DNA of 64,000 bases from Bacteroidota bacterium (GTDB lineage Bacteria > Bacteroidota > Bacteroidia > Bacteroidales > Cfx3-03): positions 1,911,687 through 1,975,686 of the forward strand of contig JACAUB010000001.1 in the NCBI GenBank assembly GCA_013390605.1, written 5' to 3'. The first letter of the stretch is position 1. Every line of letters begins with the position of its first letter. The notes under the pieces are model-generated. The model made no database searches. It had not been told where the DNA came from and saw nothing but the letters and a program-made list of their open reading frames with translations. This document shows positions 47,900-56,996 of the stretch, piece by piece. A program made the translations under genes and the position numbers.

Positions 47900-48071
47900 C
47901 CCAGAAGAAAATAATAAAATCAAAAACTTGAAGATCGCTGGAGGATCTTCTGTAAATGCAATCAGCTTTAGGCCATCTAAAGTTTTGATTGGTTCTCTAA
48001 TGAGTTATTCATTAGCATTACAGGTTATTCATACCACCAAAAGTGGTTGTTTTTTCCTGATTCTTAACTAG
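47883..48071 (+). CDS. Small protein (62 aa) of unknown function next to the sigma gene
   Basis: I do not recognise a named family. The C-terminal half (FRPSKVLIGSLMSYSLALQV, then TTKSGCFFLILN) has the look of short conserved Bacteroidota proteins of the pattern PSK-x-(8)-YS-x-AL-x-(V)...LN, which would make it a real gene rather than a chance ORF. It is soluble, with no signal peptide. It lies 91 bp after the sigma factor, with its ATG at the base of a strong hairpin, and is followed by a terminator at 48090. It might be a small regulator of the sigma factor, which is only inference. Confidence 0.55.
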   Translation: MIDNGTPEENNKIKNLKIAGGSSVNAISFRPSKVLIGSLMSYSLALQVIHTTKSGCFFLILN

Positions 48072-48089
48072 TTTGCGTTGGTTTAAGAG

Positions 48090-48125
48090 AAGGCTGCTCT
48101 GAAAAGAACAGCCTTTAATTTTTTA
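48090..48125 (+). terminator. Terminator after the small ORF
   Basis: AAGGCTG (48090-48096) and CAGCCTT (48109-48115) arms followed by TAATTTTTT. Confidence 0.8.
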
Positions 48126-48207
48126 GCTATTTTTCGTAACGCACTGCTTATTAAGTTTTTCGCTGTGTTCAAAGTAATCCTATTTGAGTAATTATAAACT
48201 TAATCAA

Positions 48208-48846
48208 ATGTTAATAGAAGAACGATTTCAGAAGGTAATTGATTACTTTACTCTAAATATGTCTGTTGCGGAAACTGAATTAAAGTATTCAACACCCTAT
48301 GAATTACTTGTAGCTGTTATCCTTTCTGCTCAATGTACCGATAAACGAGTCAATATAATTACGCCAAAGTTTTTTATCGCTTTTCCTACTGCTGAACTAT
48401 TAGCAAAGGCTGAATTTGAATCTGTTTTCGAATTAATCAGATCGTGTTCATACCCAAATAATAAAGCTAAAAATCTTATTGGAATGGCAACTGTTTTGGT
48501 TAATGACTTCAATGGTATTGTTCCAGATGATGTTGATCAATTACAAAAGATGCCTGGTGTAGGTAGAAAGACTGCAAATGTTATAGCTTCTGTCGTTTTT
48601 AACAAACCGGCTTTAGCGGTTGACACCCATGTATTTAGAGTAGCAGCTCGATTAGGCTTATCGATAAATGCTAAAACACCATTAGAAACTGAAAAACAAT
48701 TGGTGAAGCATATTCCGGAGGAACTTATACCTAAAGCTCATCACTGGTTGATATTGCATGGTCGCTATGTATGTCTGGCAAGAAAGCCTAAATGCGAAAA
48801 TTGTGGATTAACAGATATTTGCACTTATTATAATGACAATAAATAA
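48208..48846 (+). CDS. nth: Endonuclease III
   Basis: Base-excision-repair DNA glycosylase/AP lyase for oxidised pyrimidines. I use the ATG at 48208 (MLIEERFQKVIDYF), 212 residues; a TTG at 48184 is possible. The helix-hairpin-helix holds the catalytic lysine (MPGVGRKTANVIASV) and is followed by the catalytic aspartate (ALAVDTHVFRVAARLGL). The 4Fe-4S cluster cysteines are complete (CLARKPKCENCGLTDIC). It sits near recA and the SOS-like S24 regulator. Confidence 0.96.
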   Translation: MLIEERFQKVIDYFTLNMSVAETELKYSTPYELLVAVILSAQCTDKRVNIITPKFFIAFPTAELLAKAEFESVFELIRSCSYPNNKAKNLIGMATVLVNDFNGIVPDDVDQLQKMPGVGRKTANVIASVVFNKPALAVDTHVFRVAARLGLSINAKTPLETEKQLVKHIPEELIPKAHHWLILHGRYVCLARKPKCENCGLTDICTYYNDNK

Positions 48847-48929
48847 AGCAAATAATCTGAATTGCGTATTTTAGATCTAAACTTATTTTGATTTGAAATG
48901 TTTTTGTAGTAAACATTAACAGCAATAAA

Positions 48930-49394
48930 ATGACAACATTAAAAGTAGGTTCAATTGCTCCATTATTTAGTTCAGTTGATCAAGCCGGTAACGATATTAA
49001 TTTAGAAAGTCTAAGAGGCCAGAAAGTTATTCTATATTTCTATCCAAAAGATGATACTCCAGGTTGTACAGCTGAGGCATGTAGTCTCCGTGATGGATTT
49101 TCTATCTTGAAGAAAAACGGATATGTTATTATAGGTGTAAGTCCGGATAATTCTGCAAAACATTTGAAGTTTATTGATAAATATAATCTTCCGTTTCCCT
49201 TGATTCCTGATTCAGATAAAAATATATTAAAGGCTTATGAAGTGTGGGGGCCTAAGAAATTTATGGGAAAATCATATGATGGCGTAATTAGAACAACGTT
49301 TGTTATTGATGAAAATGGAATTATTAATAAAATAATTACAAAGGTTGATACTAAGAATCATTTTGATCAACTAGTTAAAGAATTAGGAATTTAA
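48930..49394 (+). CDS. bcp: Thiol peroxidase Bcp (peroxiredoxin, PrxQ type)
   Basis: A 154-residue thioredoxin-dependent peroxidase. The peroxidatic and resolving cysteines are spaced as in the PrxQ type: YPKDDTPGCTAEACSLRDGF (Cys-x4-Cys). Conserved IIGVSPDNSAKHLKFIDKYN and TTFVIDENGII follow. No signal peptide, so cytosolic. It is the third of a string of defence/repair genes ending with recA. Confidence 0.95.
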   Translation: MTTLKVGSIAPLFSSVDQAGNDINLESLRGQKVILYFYPKDDTPGCTAEACSLRDGFSILKKNGYVIIGVSPDNSAKHLKFIDKYNLPFPLIPDSDKNILKAYEVWGPKKFMGKSYDGVIRTTFVIDENGIINKIITKVDTKNHFDQLVKELGI

Positions 49395-49559
49395 GTAAAA
49401 AAAAATCGATAATCTTATTCGTTTACTACTATTCTGTTTCTTATAATTTATTTATTCAGAAATATAAATAAATGAAATATTTAGTAAATTTATTGAAACT
49501 ATTTTTATACGGTATTGTTTGAAATATTTCATTTTAAGCTAATTCATTGTTTTTTTTCA

Positions 49560-49567
49560 TATCTTTG
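49560..49567 (+). promoter_or_regulatory. Probable -7 box (TATCTTTG) of recA
   Basis: TAnnTTTG match 59 bp before the recA ATG. No obvious -33 TTTG at the standard spacing, and I see no copy of the S24-gene inverted repeat here. Confidence 0.5.
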
Positions 49568-49625
49568 AGTTAATCATGATTATATTATAGTTTACAGAAT
49601 ATCAGAATAATAATATTAATAAATA

Positions 49626-50621
49626 ATGAGTCAAGATAATTCAGAAAAACTAAAAGCACTGCAACTCACACTCGATAAGCTCGAGAAGACTTACGGTAAA
49701 GGTACGGTCATGAAATTAGGTGATACTCCCGTTGAAGAGGTTGCTGTAATTTCTACTGGTTCTATCGCATTAGACGTTGCATTAGGTGTAGGAGGCCTTC
49801 CAAGAGGTCGTGTTATTGAAATTTATGGTCCAGAATCATCTGGAAAAACAACTTTAGCTATTCATGCTATTGCAGAAGCTCAAAAGATGGGTGGATTAGC
49901 TGCATTTATTGATGCTGAACATGCCTTTGACATGAACTATGCTCAGAAGCTAGGCGTTGATATCGCAAATTTATTTGTTTCTCAACCAGATAATGGCGAA
50001 CAGGCGCTAGAAATTGCGGATAATCTGATAAGATCTGGTGCAATTGACATCCTCGTAATTGATTCGGTTGCAGCTCTAACCCCTAAAAGCGAAATTGAAG
50101 GGGAGATGGGTGATTCAAAGATGGGACTACAAGCAAGACTTATGTCGCAAGCACTTCGTAAATTAACTTCGACTATTAGTAAAACTGGTTCTTGTTGCAT
50201 TTTTATCAATCAGCTTAGAGAAAAGATTGGTGTAATGTTTGGTAATCCTGAAACCACTACTGGTGGGAATGCTTTGAAGTTTTATGCTTCAGTTCGTTTG
50301 GATATTCGAAGGATTAGTCAAATCAAGGATGGTGAAAACCCAACAGGAAATAGAGTTCGTGTTAAAGTGGTAAAGAATAAAATTGCACCACCATTTAGAC
50401 AAGCTGAATTTGATCTTATTTTTGGAGAAGGAATTTCTAAGATTGGTGAAATTATTGATATTGGTGTTGATAAAAATATTATCAAAAAAAGCGGATCATG
50501 GTTTAGTTATGGAGATATTAAACTAGGACAAGGACGTGATGCAGTTAAAAAGTTGCTTACTGATAATTCAGAATTAGCAGATGAATTAGCTATATTAATT
50601 CGAGAAAGCCTTAAATCATAA
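49626..50621 (+). CDS. recA: Recombinase RecA
   Basis: RecA (331 residues) forms the strand-exchange filament and promotes LexA-type cleavage. Walker [12 protein letters not shown], Walker B region [11 protein letters not shown], loop 1 [20 protein letters not shown] and loop 2 [21 protein letters not shown] are all intact. The C-terminus is short and only moderately acidic, normal for this phylum. A bidirectional terminator separates it from the convergent Hpt gene. Confidence 0.99.
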   Translation: MSQDNSEKLKALQLTLDKLEKTYGKGTVMKLGDTPVEEVAVISTGSIALDVALGVGGLPRGRVIEIYGPESSGKTTLAIHAIAEAQKMGGLAAFIDAEHAFDMNYAQKLGVDIANLFVSQPDNGEQALEIADNLIRSGAIDILVIDSVAALTPKSEIEGEMGDSKMGLQARLMSQALRKLTSTISKTGSCCIFINQLREKIGVMFGNPETTTGGNALKFYASVRLDIRRISQIKDGENPTGNRVRVKVVKNKIAPPFRQAEFDLIFGEGISKIGEIIDIGVDKNIIKKSGSWFSYGDIKLGQGRDAVKKLLTDNSELADELAILIRESLKS

Positions 50622-50635
50622 AAGGGGCTTAATAA

Positions 50636-50678
50636 GAAGAGGGCGATGTGAAATATTTTCACATCGCCCTCTTCGTTT
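50636..50678. terminator. Bidirectional terminator between recA and the Hpt gene
   Basis: Perfect 18-bp arms (50636-50653 and 50657-50674, core GAGGGCGATGTG) with loop TAT. The plus side is followed by GTTTAT only, so the hairpin is strong but the T-tail weak. Confidence 0.8.
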
Positions 50679-50691
50679 ATACACTGGAGGA

Positions 50692-51057
50692 TTATATATA
50701 ATATTTTTCCATTTCTTTAAGATCTGTATAAAGTTCAGCCGTTGCCCTTTTCATTTTAGGATAAGTATAAATTAATTTTTCGATAATATCTGATTGATTG
50801 TTGTTATCTCGCAAAGTAGTAGAATAATTTTCCACTTCTCTTGCTAATTCAAATAAAATAGGTGCTGCAAAATTAGATACTACTCCTTTCAAGCTATGTG
50901 CATTAAAAGCTAGTTCTTTAAAGTTTAATTCAGCAATATTTTTATCCATTTTTGAAAAACGTTCGGGATACTCCTCAAAAAAGATATTGATAATTTCAAC
51001 AACTACTTCTTTATCAAAAGCCTTGAAGGTGTCAAGGAATAATTGTTTCTCAATCAT
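50692..51057 (-). CDS. Orphan Hpt phosphotransfer protein
   Basis: A 121-residue histidine-phosphotransfer domain standing alone. The phospho-accepting site is His54 in NAHSLKGVVSNF, within a helical bundle of normal Hpt length. Such proteins shuttle phosphate between a hybrid kinase receiver and another receiver. No kinase is adjacent, but two hybrid kinases without output domains lie 9-12 kb away (60.1-63.0 kb), which makes them candidate partners; that link is only inference. Confidence 0.85.
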   Translation of the reverse strand: MIEKQLFLDTFKAFDKEVVVEIINIFFEEYPERFSKMDKNIAELNFKELAFNAHSLKGVVSNFAAPILFELAREVENYSTTLRDNNNQSDIIEKLIYTYPKMKRATAELYTDLKEMEKYYI

Positions 51058-51273
51058 AATTTGAATTTTATAGCTTATAAAATTACAAAAAAATATTACA
51101 AAATCAAATTTTGTTATTTTCTCCTTTTTTAGGTTTGGAAATATATAAAGAAAAATAAATTGGAGTTGAAAGATACTCGACTGTAAATAAGTATAGTTTT
51201 TCTTTAATTTATATCGTAGGTTATTGAGAATACTAATAAATTAAATAATCTGTTGTTAAAATAATAGATGTTA

Positions 51274-51963
51274 TTATCCAATTACAAAAATATTCTTGAT
51301 CGGTGGAAATGAGATCCGAACGGTAAGATAGGTTATATAGACATTTATTGAAATAAAAATGAAAGCCCAAAACCAAGAAGGTAGATGTGTTATTTTCTTT
51401 AAATTATAAGCATCACCAGCCCCATTTGGATTTTGAATGCTAATCTTCAATAATATAAACGAAGACATAATTGAATCGATTAAAAGCAAGGCCCCATTAA
51501 AAACACTCCAGAAGTATAAAATCTTAAGTGTGTTTTGTTGGAGAATTATTCCACTTACAACAAGAAAAAATAGTAGCCAGATTATACCATAACTATTTCT
51601 GACAAAAAGTATTAGACTAATTAGTCCAATTCCCATAAATATAATTATGGAAAATATAGTAAAATTATTGTTAATCAGATAGAATATAAAAAAAGCAACA
51701 ATAGATGAAAATGGATACCCACTAAAAGACACCAAGAAAATTGATAATTTTCCATTGACTTTCGTCAGAGCATTTCCAGAAGTGTCACTAAATAGATTTA
51801 TTTTGACGACTTCACCTTTTAATATTAGAGCCATAGAAGCATGACCAAATTCATGGATCATCGTATTTATTACTCTAAAAAAGGCTCCTAGATAAGGTAT
51901 TCGTGTTAAAATTAGTGACAAAAACAAAAGTAAATAGAAAAGTTGCTCTGTTCTTAAGTTCAT
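51274..51963 (-). CDS. M50B-like membrane zinc protease
   Basis: A 229-residue integral membrane protein with about six hydrophobic helices. The first helical stretch is followed by MIHEFGHASMAL, the HExxH zinc motif of M50 proteases, and a second site region includes a membrane segment starting SFSGYPFSSI. It resembles the M50B-like group rather than RseP (no PDZ domain). Substrate unknown. It is a separate gene in the minus-strand run, 121 bp from the DUF5063 gene. Confidence 0.75.
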   Translation of the reverse strand: MNLRTEQLFYLLLFLSLILTRIPYLGAFFRVINTMIHEFGHASMALILKGEVVKINLFSDTSGNALTKVNGKLSIFLVSFSGYPFSSIVAFFIFYLINNNFTIFSIIIFMGIGLISLILFVRNSYGIIWLLFFLVVSGIILQQNTLKILYFWSVFNGALLLIDSIMSSFILLKISIQNPNGAGDAYNLKKITHLPSWFWAFIFISINVYITYLTVRISFPPIKNIFVIG

Positions 51964-52084
51964 AATGGTATGCTAGAGATTTTTTATTTAGCTGAATTAA
52001 GAAAGGTTGTAAAAGTTCCCAAATCAAATTCCTGATTTTAGGTGTAGAAGAAGATGAGACGCATAATTTTTTCCTACGCTAAGA

Positions 52085-52600
52085 CTATTGATCTTTCTTT
52101 AATGAGTATAGAAGAGGATGAATATTTGCTACACACATTAACGCTCTATAACCCCAATGACTTTTAAAGAATAGAAGACAATCATTAATAGCATTTTCTT
52201 TTGCGCTCACAGAAGGTTTCTGATAAAGAACTAGGAAGTCTTTTATATCTTGATAAACATCACTTAAATATTCGGAAAAACTACCGGGATTTTCTTGGTT
52301 TTTATGAAAGGCTTCTTTAAATAAATCATCGGTACCAAATATCTTTTTAATTGAAAGATATATTAATTCATATTGTTCTTCATTAACAAATCTATCTTTT
52401 ATTTCAGGGTTTGATGCTTCTACTGGTGTTAATAAACTTGCTTTTAAGTATAACAAAGGAAGAATTCGGTGTAATACCAAGAAAAAATCAGTTTTTTCAT
52501 ATGAATCAGCTTTTTCAATTAATAAGCAAAATTCATTTGAAATTGTCAAAACCTCGATTACTTTCTTTGAGAATACAGGTTCTTTTGGATCGAATTGCAT
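52085..52600 (-). CDS. DUF5063 family protein
   Basis: A 171-residue soluble, mostly helical protein. The pattern matches the DUF5063 family of Bacteroidota: an N-terminal helix with EFCLLIEKA, the acidic YLSDVYQDIKDFLVLYQ, and the C-terminal FFKSHWGYRALMCVANIHPLLY. No function is known. It is 27 bp downstream of the BamA-like barrel gene in the same direction, so the two are likely co-transcribed. Confidence 0.7.
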   Translation of the reverse strand: MQFDPKEPVFSKKVIEVLTISNEFCLLIEKADSYEKTDFFLVLHRILPLLYLKASLLTPVEASNPEIKDRFVNEEQYELIYLSIKKIFGTDDLFKEAFHKNQENPGSFSEYLSDVYQDIKDFLVLYQKPSVSAKENAINDCLLFFKSHWGYRALMCVANIHPLLYSLKKDQ

Positions 52601-52627
52601 ATTTCTTTTTTTGCAAAGATACGTTCT

Positions 52628-54490
52628 TTATTCAAAAGTAATAGCGTGAGGTTGTTTCACTGTAAAATCAGTGAATCCAGCGGAAGGGAATCCTGATAAA
52701 TCTACGGAGAAGCGACTTGAACGTTCTGGTTCAAGAGGATAAAAAGCAAACCGCAGTTGGAATGTATTGAATACTAAATTTTCATTTTTAATCCTTATTC
52801 CAATTCCCAGACCCGAATACATCTTTTGATTGAATATTATACGTGATTCTTCTCCAATAAAACCAATATCAAAAAAACTGAAAGTTGAAAATCTGAAGCC
52901 TAAGACATAAAAAGGAGAAAACATTACTGATTCGAGATTCATAGATAGTTTTTGAGTTCCAACCAGCGTATTACTTTTTAATCCTCTAATTCCATACTTA
53001 TCGTTGATGATGATACGTTCTGGACCTATCATATTAATTCCTCGGGCATAATTAATGTTTAAATAATGTCTATAGTGATGATAATAATGGGTGTATAGTT
53101 TTGATGCGAAACTAATTTTAGATTTTACTATACCATCCTCAAAATGATCGATATAATAATAAGAGCCAACCTCAAAAGAAAAATTTATATATCCAAGATT
53201 TGAAATTTTACTACCAATGGAATAATTAGATTCGGCATATAATCTTTTTTTATTTTCATCAAATGAATATCCAAACTGACACCCAATTAGTTTACCATAA
53301 GGAATATCTTCAGAAGGCCCATACCCAAATAATAGGTTATCGCGGTAAAAAGCATTAGATGAAATAGATGCACCTAATAATAACAGCGTTTTATTGAATG
53401 GCTTTAGGTAAGGTGTTTGTGTATAAAAAAAGCGATTCAGATATTGAATTTTATCTACCCCAGCTGATATAATAAGATTTTTACGATTATATGATTCGAA
53501 GGAAGAGATACTCAACGGTATTGCATATCCAAACCATGAACTAAAATTATTATATTTATCTTCAAGTAATGGAAGATCATTATCCTTTACTACTTCATAA
53601 TTGTGTTGAAAAGACATTCCTCCTGCAAATTTAGTATTTGCGGTTATAAATTTTTTACTTAAATCGAAACCTAATGCTTTATTATCAGGATAGTTCATGT
53701 AATTAATTCCACCACTTAAAAGCAGATTACTTATGTTTTCTATTCTATATTCACCTTCAGAAAATCTTATTTTTTCATTGCTAAGTGGGTTTATCAGAAA
53801 AAGGTTACGTTGTAGATGCCCTAATCCCCATAAATTCATATTATAGATACCAATTTTAGTTTGATTTAAACTTCCTTGTTTAATAATTAATCCGATTGGG
53901 TAAATATCTTGTGTAATAATTACTATATCAGTAAGCGTTGTATCTGCAAAGTCAGGGAGCAATACAATTCTGGCATCTTTGATAAATGGAGATTCTTTAA
54001 AGAGATGTTCGTTGTCAGATAATAATAAAGGATTGATTGTATCCCCCTCATGTATTAATAACATCTTTTTTAATTCATTTTTTCGGGTATAAACATGCAT
54101 TTTATTAGCAACCTGCTCAATCCACGGTAGTTTAATAAGGGTTGTATCATCAACAGATGGGCCAAAAACATCTAACCGTACAAAACTTATACTTCTTATT
54201 GTTTTTCCTTTTTGTTTTAGAAAACGGATATGACTTTCTTGCGGTTTTTTATTTGATATATTTGTATCAGGAGAAATAAAAACTAATCGATGGACTTCAG
54301 TTAATAATCTATTTTTTAATGCTTTATTCTTTAAACTGTTATAAAAGAGTTTTGTTTTCTCATTATTTGATTTGGAATCTATTTTTTGTTTTACAGAATC
54401 ATTCTGACAAAATGAAACCATTCTTAAAACTATAAAAAAAAGTATCAAGAGTAGTTTAACAAATGAAGTAAGCTGTTTACATTTTTTCAT
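52628..54490 (-). CDS. BamA/TamA-like outer-membrane barrel with short POTRA region
   Basis: A 620-residue outer-membrane protein. Signal peptide about 1-29. A POTRA-like beta-alpha region lies at about 105-210 (IRSISFVRLDVFG, then LLIHEGDTINPLLLSDNEHLF, DARIVLLPDF). A membrane-barrel domain runs from about 215 to the end, with alternating aromatic strands and the closing FRFAFYPLEPERSSRFSVD. Only one or two POTRA domains are present, against five in BamA, so it is probably a phylum-specific Omp85-superfamily member. Its role may be insertion or secretion; no cargo gene is adjacent except DUF5063. Confidence 0.75.
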   Translation of the reverse strand: MKKCKQLTSFVKLLLILFFIVLRMVSFCQNDSVKQKIDSKSNNEKTKLFYNSLKNKALKNRLLTEVHRLVFISPDTNISNKKPQESHIRFLKQKGKTIRSISFVRLDVFGPSVDDTTLIKLPWIEQVANKMHVYTRKNELKKMLLIHEGDTINPLLLSDNEHLFKESPFIKDARIVLLPDFADTTLTDIVIITQDIYPIGLIIKQGSLNQTKIGIYNMNLWGLGHLQRNLFLINPLSNEKIRFSEGEYRIENISNLLLSGGINYMNYPDNKALGFDLSKKFITANTKFAGGMSFQHNYEVVKDNDLPLLEDKYNNFSSWFGYAIPLSISSFESYNRKNLIISAGVDKIQYLNRFFYTQTPYLKPFNKTLLLLGASISSNAFYRDNLLFGYGPSEDIPYGKLIGCQFGYSFDENKKRLYAESNYSIGSKISNLGYINFSFEVGSYYYIDHFEDGIVKSKISFASKLYTHYYHHYRHYLNINYARGINMIGPERIIINDKYGIRGLKSNTLVGTQKLSMNLESVMFSPFYVLGFRFSTFSFFDIGFIGEESRIIFNQKMYSGLGIGIRIKNENLVFNTFQLRFAFYPLEPERSSRFSVDLSGFPSAGFTDFTVKQPHAITFE

Positions 54491-54583
54491 TTTCTAAGGT
54501 AATTGTCAAAATATCATTATTGCAATACCAAAGATATCTAATTGTACTATGCGCTAATCGGGATTTAATTTTTTTATATAAAC

Positions 54584-54611
54584 AAAAAAGTCCCCAATAG
54601 GGGACTTTTTT
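54584..54611 (-). terminator. Terminator of rplS
   Basis: Arms AAAAAAGTCCCC and GGGGACTTTTTT around AATA, directly after the rplS stop codon; symmetrical enough to work from both sides. Confidence 0.85.
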
Positions 54612-54628
54612 GAACTCCAATATTTTTA

Positions 54629-54985
54629 TTACATTCTTGCTTCTTTGATACGTGCCTTTTTTCCACGAAGTTGGCGGAGATAAAATAAACGAGCTCTTCT
54701 AACAACACCACGCTTATTTACTACTATTTGCTCGATTAATGGTGAATTAACTGGAATGATTCTTTCAACACCAATTCCGCTTGAAACTTTACGAATTGTA
54801 AAGGTTTCAGTTAAGCCTGCACCAGTACGTTGAAGTACTACACCCTGAAATAACTGGATACGTTCTTTGTCACCTTCCTTGATTTTATAATGTACTGTGA
54901 TAGTATCGCCAGCTTTAAAATTGGGATGTTCATTTTTTGGGACAAACGATGCTTGCACAAAATCAATTAATTCCTTCTTGTTCAT
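54629..54985 (-). CDS. rplS: 50S ribosomal protein L19
   Basis: L19 (118 residues) sits at the subunit interface. Recognised from [40 protein letters not shown] and the C-terminal [20 protein letters not shown]. It follows trmD by 130 bp, as in the common rpsP-rimM-trmD-rplS order, but rpsP and rimM are not present here. Start at 54985 gives the normal N-terminus. Confidence 0.98.
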   Translation of the reverse strand: MNKKELIDFVQASFVPKNEHPNFKAGDTITVHYKIKEGDKERIQLFQGVVLQRTGAGLTETFTIRKVSSGIGVERIIPVNSPLIEQIVVNKRGVVRRARLFYLRQLRGKKARIKEARM

Positions 54986-55115
54986 TACTTTATGTATTAA
55001 GAGTTCACACTTTTCAAAAATGAGTGCAAATATAGTGTTTTTTTTAATAAATCCAAAGCTCTTTTTGAAAAAATGGGAGTTTGTTATAAAAAACTATTTA
55101 TCGAATATAACATAT

Positions 55116-55796
55116 CTAATCACGATTTAAAAGGTTTGGACGACGCTTTTCCGTTCGCTCAATTGCTTTTTCATATTGCCATTTGATAATCTCTTTCTCA
55201 TTACCGGATAGAAGTATACTCGGTACATTCCAACCTTTGAATTGAGCCGGTCTGGTATAGACAGGGGGAGAGATAAGATCGTCTTGAAAAGAGTCCGAAA
55301 GAGCAGATGTTTCATCATTTAGAACACCTGGAATTAGCCTTGTTATACTATCAACGATAATTGAAGCTGCTAATTCTCCACCTGATAACACATAATCCCC
55401 TATAGAAATCTCTTTGGTTATATAATGTTCTCTAATTCTTTCATCTATACCCTTATAATGTCCACAAAGAATTATTATGTTATTAAAACCTGAAATATGA
55501 TTAGCCATTTTTTGATTTAATTGATTTCCGTCTGGACTCGTATAAATGATTTCATCATAAATCCTTTCTTTACAAAGTTCATCAATACAATCAGCTATTG
55601 GTTGTATCATCATTACCATTCCTGATCCTCCGCCATAAGGATAATCATCAACGTTTTTGTGTTTACTTTTAGAATAGTCTCTAATATTATGAAGATATAT
55701 TTCTACAAGATTTTTATTTTGAGCTCGTTTAATGATCGAATGATTGAATGGGCCTTCAAACATTTCTGGAAAAATTGTTAGAATATCAATTCTCAT
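55116..55796 (-). CDS. trmD: tRNA (guanine37-N1)-methyltransferase TrmD
   Basis: TrmD makes m1G37 with SAM using a deep-knot (SPOUT) fold. I take the ATG at 55796 ([13 protein letters not shown]), 226 residues; a TTG seven codons upstream overlaps the likely promoter. Knot motifs: [42 protein letters not shown] and [14 protein letters not shown] minus-strand TAATTTTG box ends 18 bp before this start, which supports the choice. Confidence 0.97.
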   Translation of the reverse strand: MRIDILTIFPEMFEGPFNHSIIKRAQNKNLVEIYLHNIRDYSKSKHKNVDDYPYGGGSGMVMMIQPIADCIDELCKERIYDEIIYTSPDGNQLNQKMANHISGFNNIIILCGHYKGIDERIREHYITKEISIGDYVLSGGELAASIIVDSITRLIPGVLNDETSALSDSFQDDLISPPVYTRPAQFKGWNVPSILLSGNEKEIIKWQYEKAIERTEKRRPNLLNRD

Positions 55797-55814
55797 TTTA
55801 TTATAAATAAAAAA

Positions 55815-55822
55815 CAAAATTA
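55815..55822 (-). promoter_or_regulatory. Probable -7 box of trmD (TAATTTTG on minus strand)
   Basis: Minus-strand TAATTTTG, 18 bp before the trmD ATG at 55796. It implies a very short leader and argues against the upstream TTG start. Confidence 0.5.
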
Positions 55823-56118
55823 AGCTATTTTTTTGTTACGCTTATCCTAATAGTGATAACTAAGAATAACATTATATCCTTATCAGATTTTAACACACTG
55901 TATTTAGATACAAATCATGGAAAATATTCAACTCTCAAAGCGATATTATAGAAAGTAGTTTATTATTAGGGGAATAAGAAAACAATAATAATTTTTCTTA
56001 TATCAATTAATGTTGATAGAATTTCTTCTTCGGAATATTTTTTTAACAATCTCTTAATCGTGGAAAAGGTAATAATCACAAAATAGGGGATACTCTTATG
56101 GATGTAAAAGAGAAGTTA

Positions 56119-56188
56119 TGATACATTTGTAATTAACATAATTGATTTCACAAATGTGAATAGATACGATTTCGATCACAAATGTACA
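56119..56188. promoter_or_regulatory. Cluster of ACAAATGT operator-like sites upstream of the XRE gene
   Basis: Octamers at 56123-56130 (as ACATTTGT), 56150-56157 (in TTCACAAATGTGAA, symmetric arms) and 56178-56185, spaced 27 and 28 bp; a fourth copy lies at 56404-56411 just before the -33 box. The pattern TACAnnTGTA is like BlaI/CopY operators, but no such regulator is nearby. Confidence 0.45.
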
Positions 56189-56424
56189 CAATGACTGTTT
56201 GTTGCAATAAGATGAATTTAGATAGCTAATTGTATTGATATACAGATATATGACGTGTTTTAATGATTAATAACTTTAATTAATACTTACATAACATTCA
56301 ATTATTTATTGATTGGAAATGTATTCGTATATGTCTAATAAACAATGTTTAGACAGGTATTGATGAATAGGTGGATGTAAATTTGGGCATTCTTTATTAA
56401 TTTACAAATGTTAATTATAATGAA

Positions 56425-56456
56425 TTTGATATTCTTTTTTCTTTTATATATCTTTG
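56425..56456 (+). promoter_or_regulatory. Promoter of the XRE gene
   Basis: TTTG (56425-56428), 20-bp spacer, TATCTTTG (56449-56456); start codon 21 bp further on. Good match to the Bacteroidota consensus. Confidence 0.7.
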
Positions 56457-56477
56457 TATACATAAAATACTACAGAG

Positions 56478-56996
56478 ATGATAAGCAGGATTCAATTAAT
56501 CATGAAATCTAGAAACATCAGTGCGGCGCAATTTGCAGATGAAATTGGAGTTCAGAGATCGAGTGTTTCTCATATTTTGACGGGCAGGAATAATCCTAGT
56601 CTTGATATCATTCTGAAAATCTTGCAAAGATTTCCAGAAGTAAATTCTGATTGGATATTAACTGGAAATGGAGCAATGTTAAAATCAGATATTGGTAAAG
56701 AGTCTTCAACTCTACATGCAAAGAGCTTTATAAGCTCTACTGAAAAAAATAATAGTGATAAAAATAAAGAACTGGATTTATTTGCTCAATCGCATAATAA
56801 AGCCGATACGATTGATCTCATAACTGAGAATAATGTGAAACCATTTATAGCTATGCCAGAAGAAACAAAAACTAATGAGGGGGAGGAAATAAAAAATCCT
56901 GAAGAAGATAAACATTTAATTTCCTTCAGGACAATTGATCAAATCGTTATTTTTTATTCAGATAAAACATTTAGTTACTATAAACCAAATAATTAA
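56478..56996 (+). CDS. XRE-family helix-turn-helix protein
   Basis: A 172-residue regulator with an N-terminal HTH_3 domain (about 1-68): MKSRNISAAQFADEIGVQRS, then SVSHILTGRNNPSLDIILKI and SDWILTGNG. The rest is low-complexity and charged, ending in a short hydrophobic/aromatic segment (IDQIVIFYSDKTFSYYKPNN) common to this Bacteroidota type. No S24 domain. Its stop overlaps the stop of the convergent ndk gene by four bases. The ACAAATGT cluster upstream may be its operator (inference). Confidence 0.85.
   Translation: MISRIQLIMKSRNISAAQFADEIGVQRSSVSHILTGRNNPSLDIILKILQRFPEVNSDWILTGNGAMLKSDIGKESSTLHAKSFISSTEKNNSDKNKELDLFAQSHNKADTIDLITENNVKPFIAMPEETKTNEGEEIKNPEEDKHLISFRTIDQIVIFYSDKTFSYYKPNN

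Larger units (their letters stand above)
55797..56477. other. 681-bp intergenic region between trmD and an XRE gene
   Basis: No gene seen. Contents: trmD promoter box on the minus strand (55815-55822), three ACAAATGT octamers within 63 bp (56123-56185), a fourth at 56404-56411, and the XRE promoter at 56425-56456. Confidence 0.55.
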
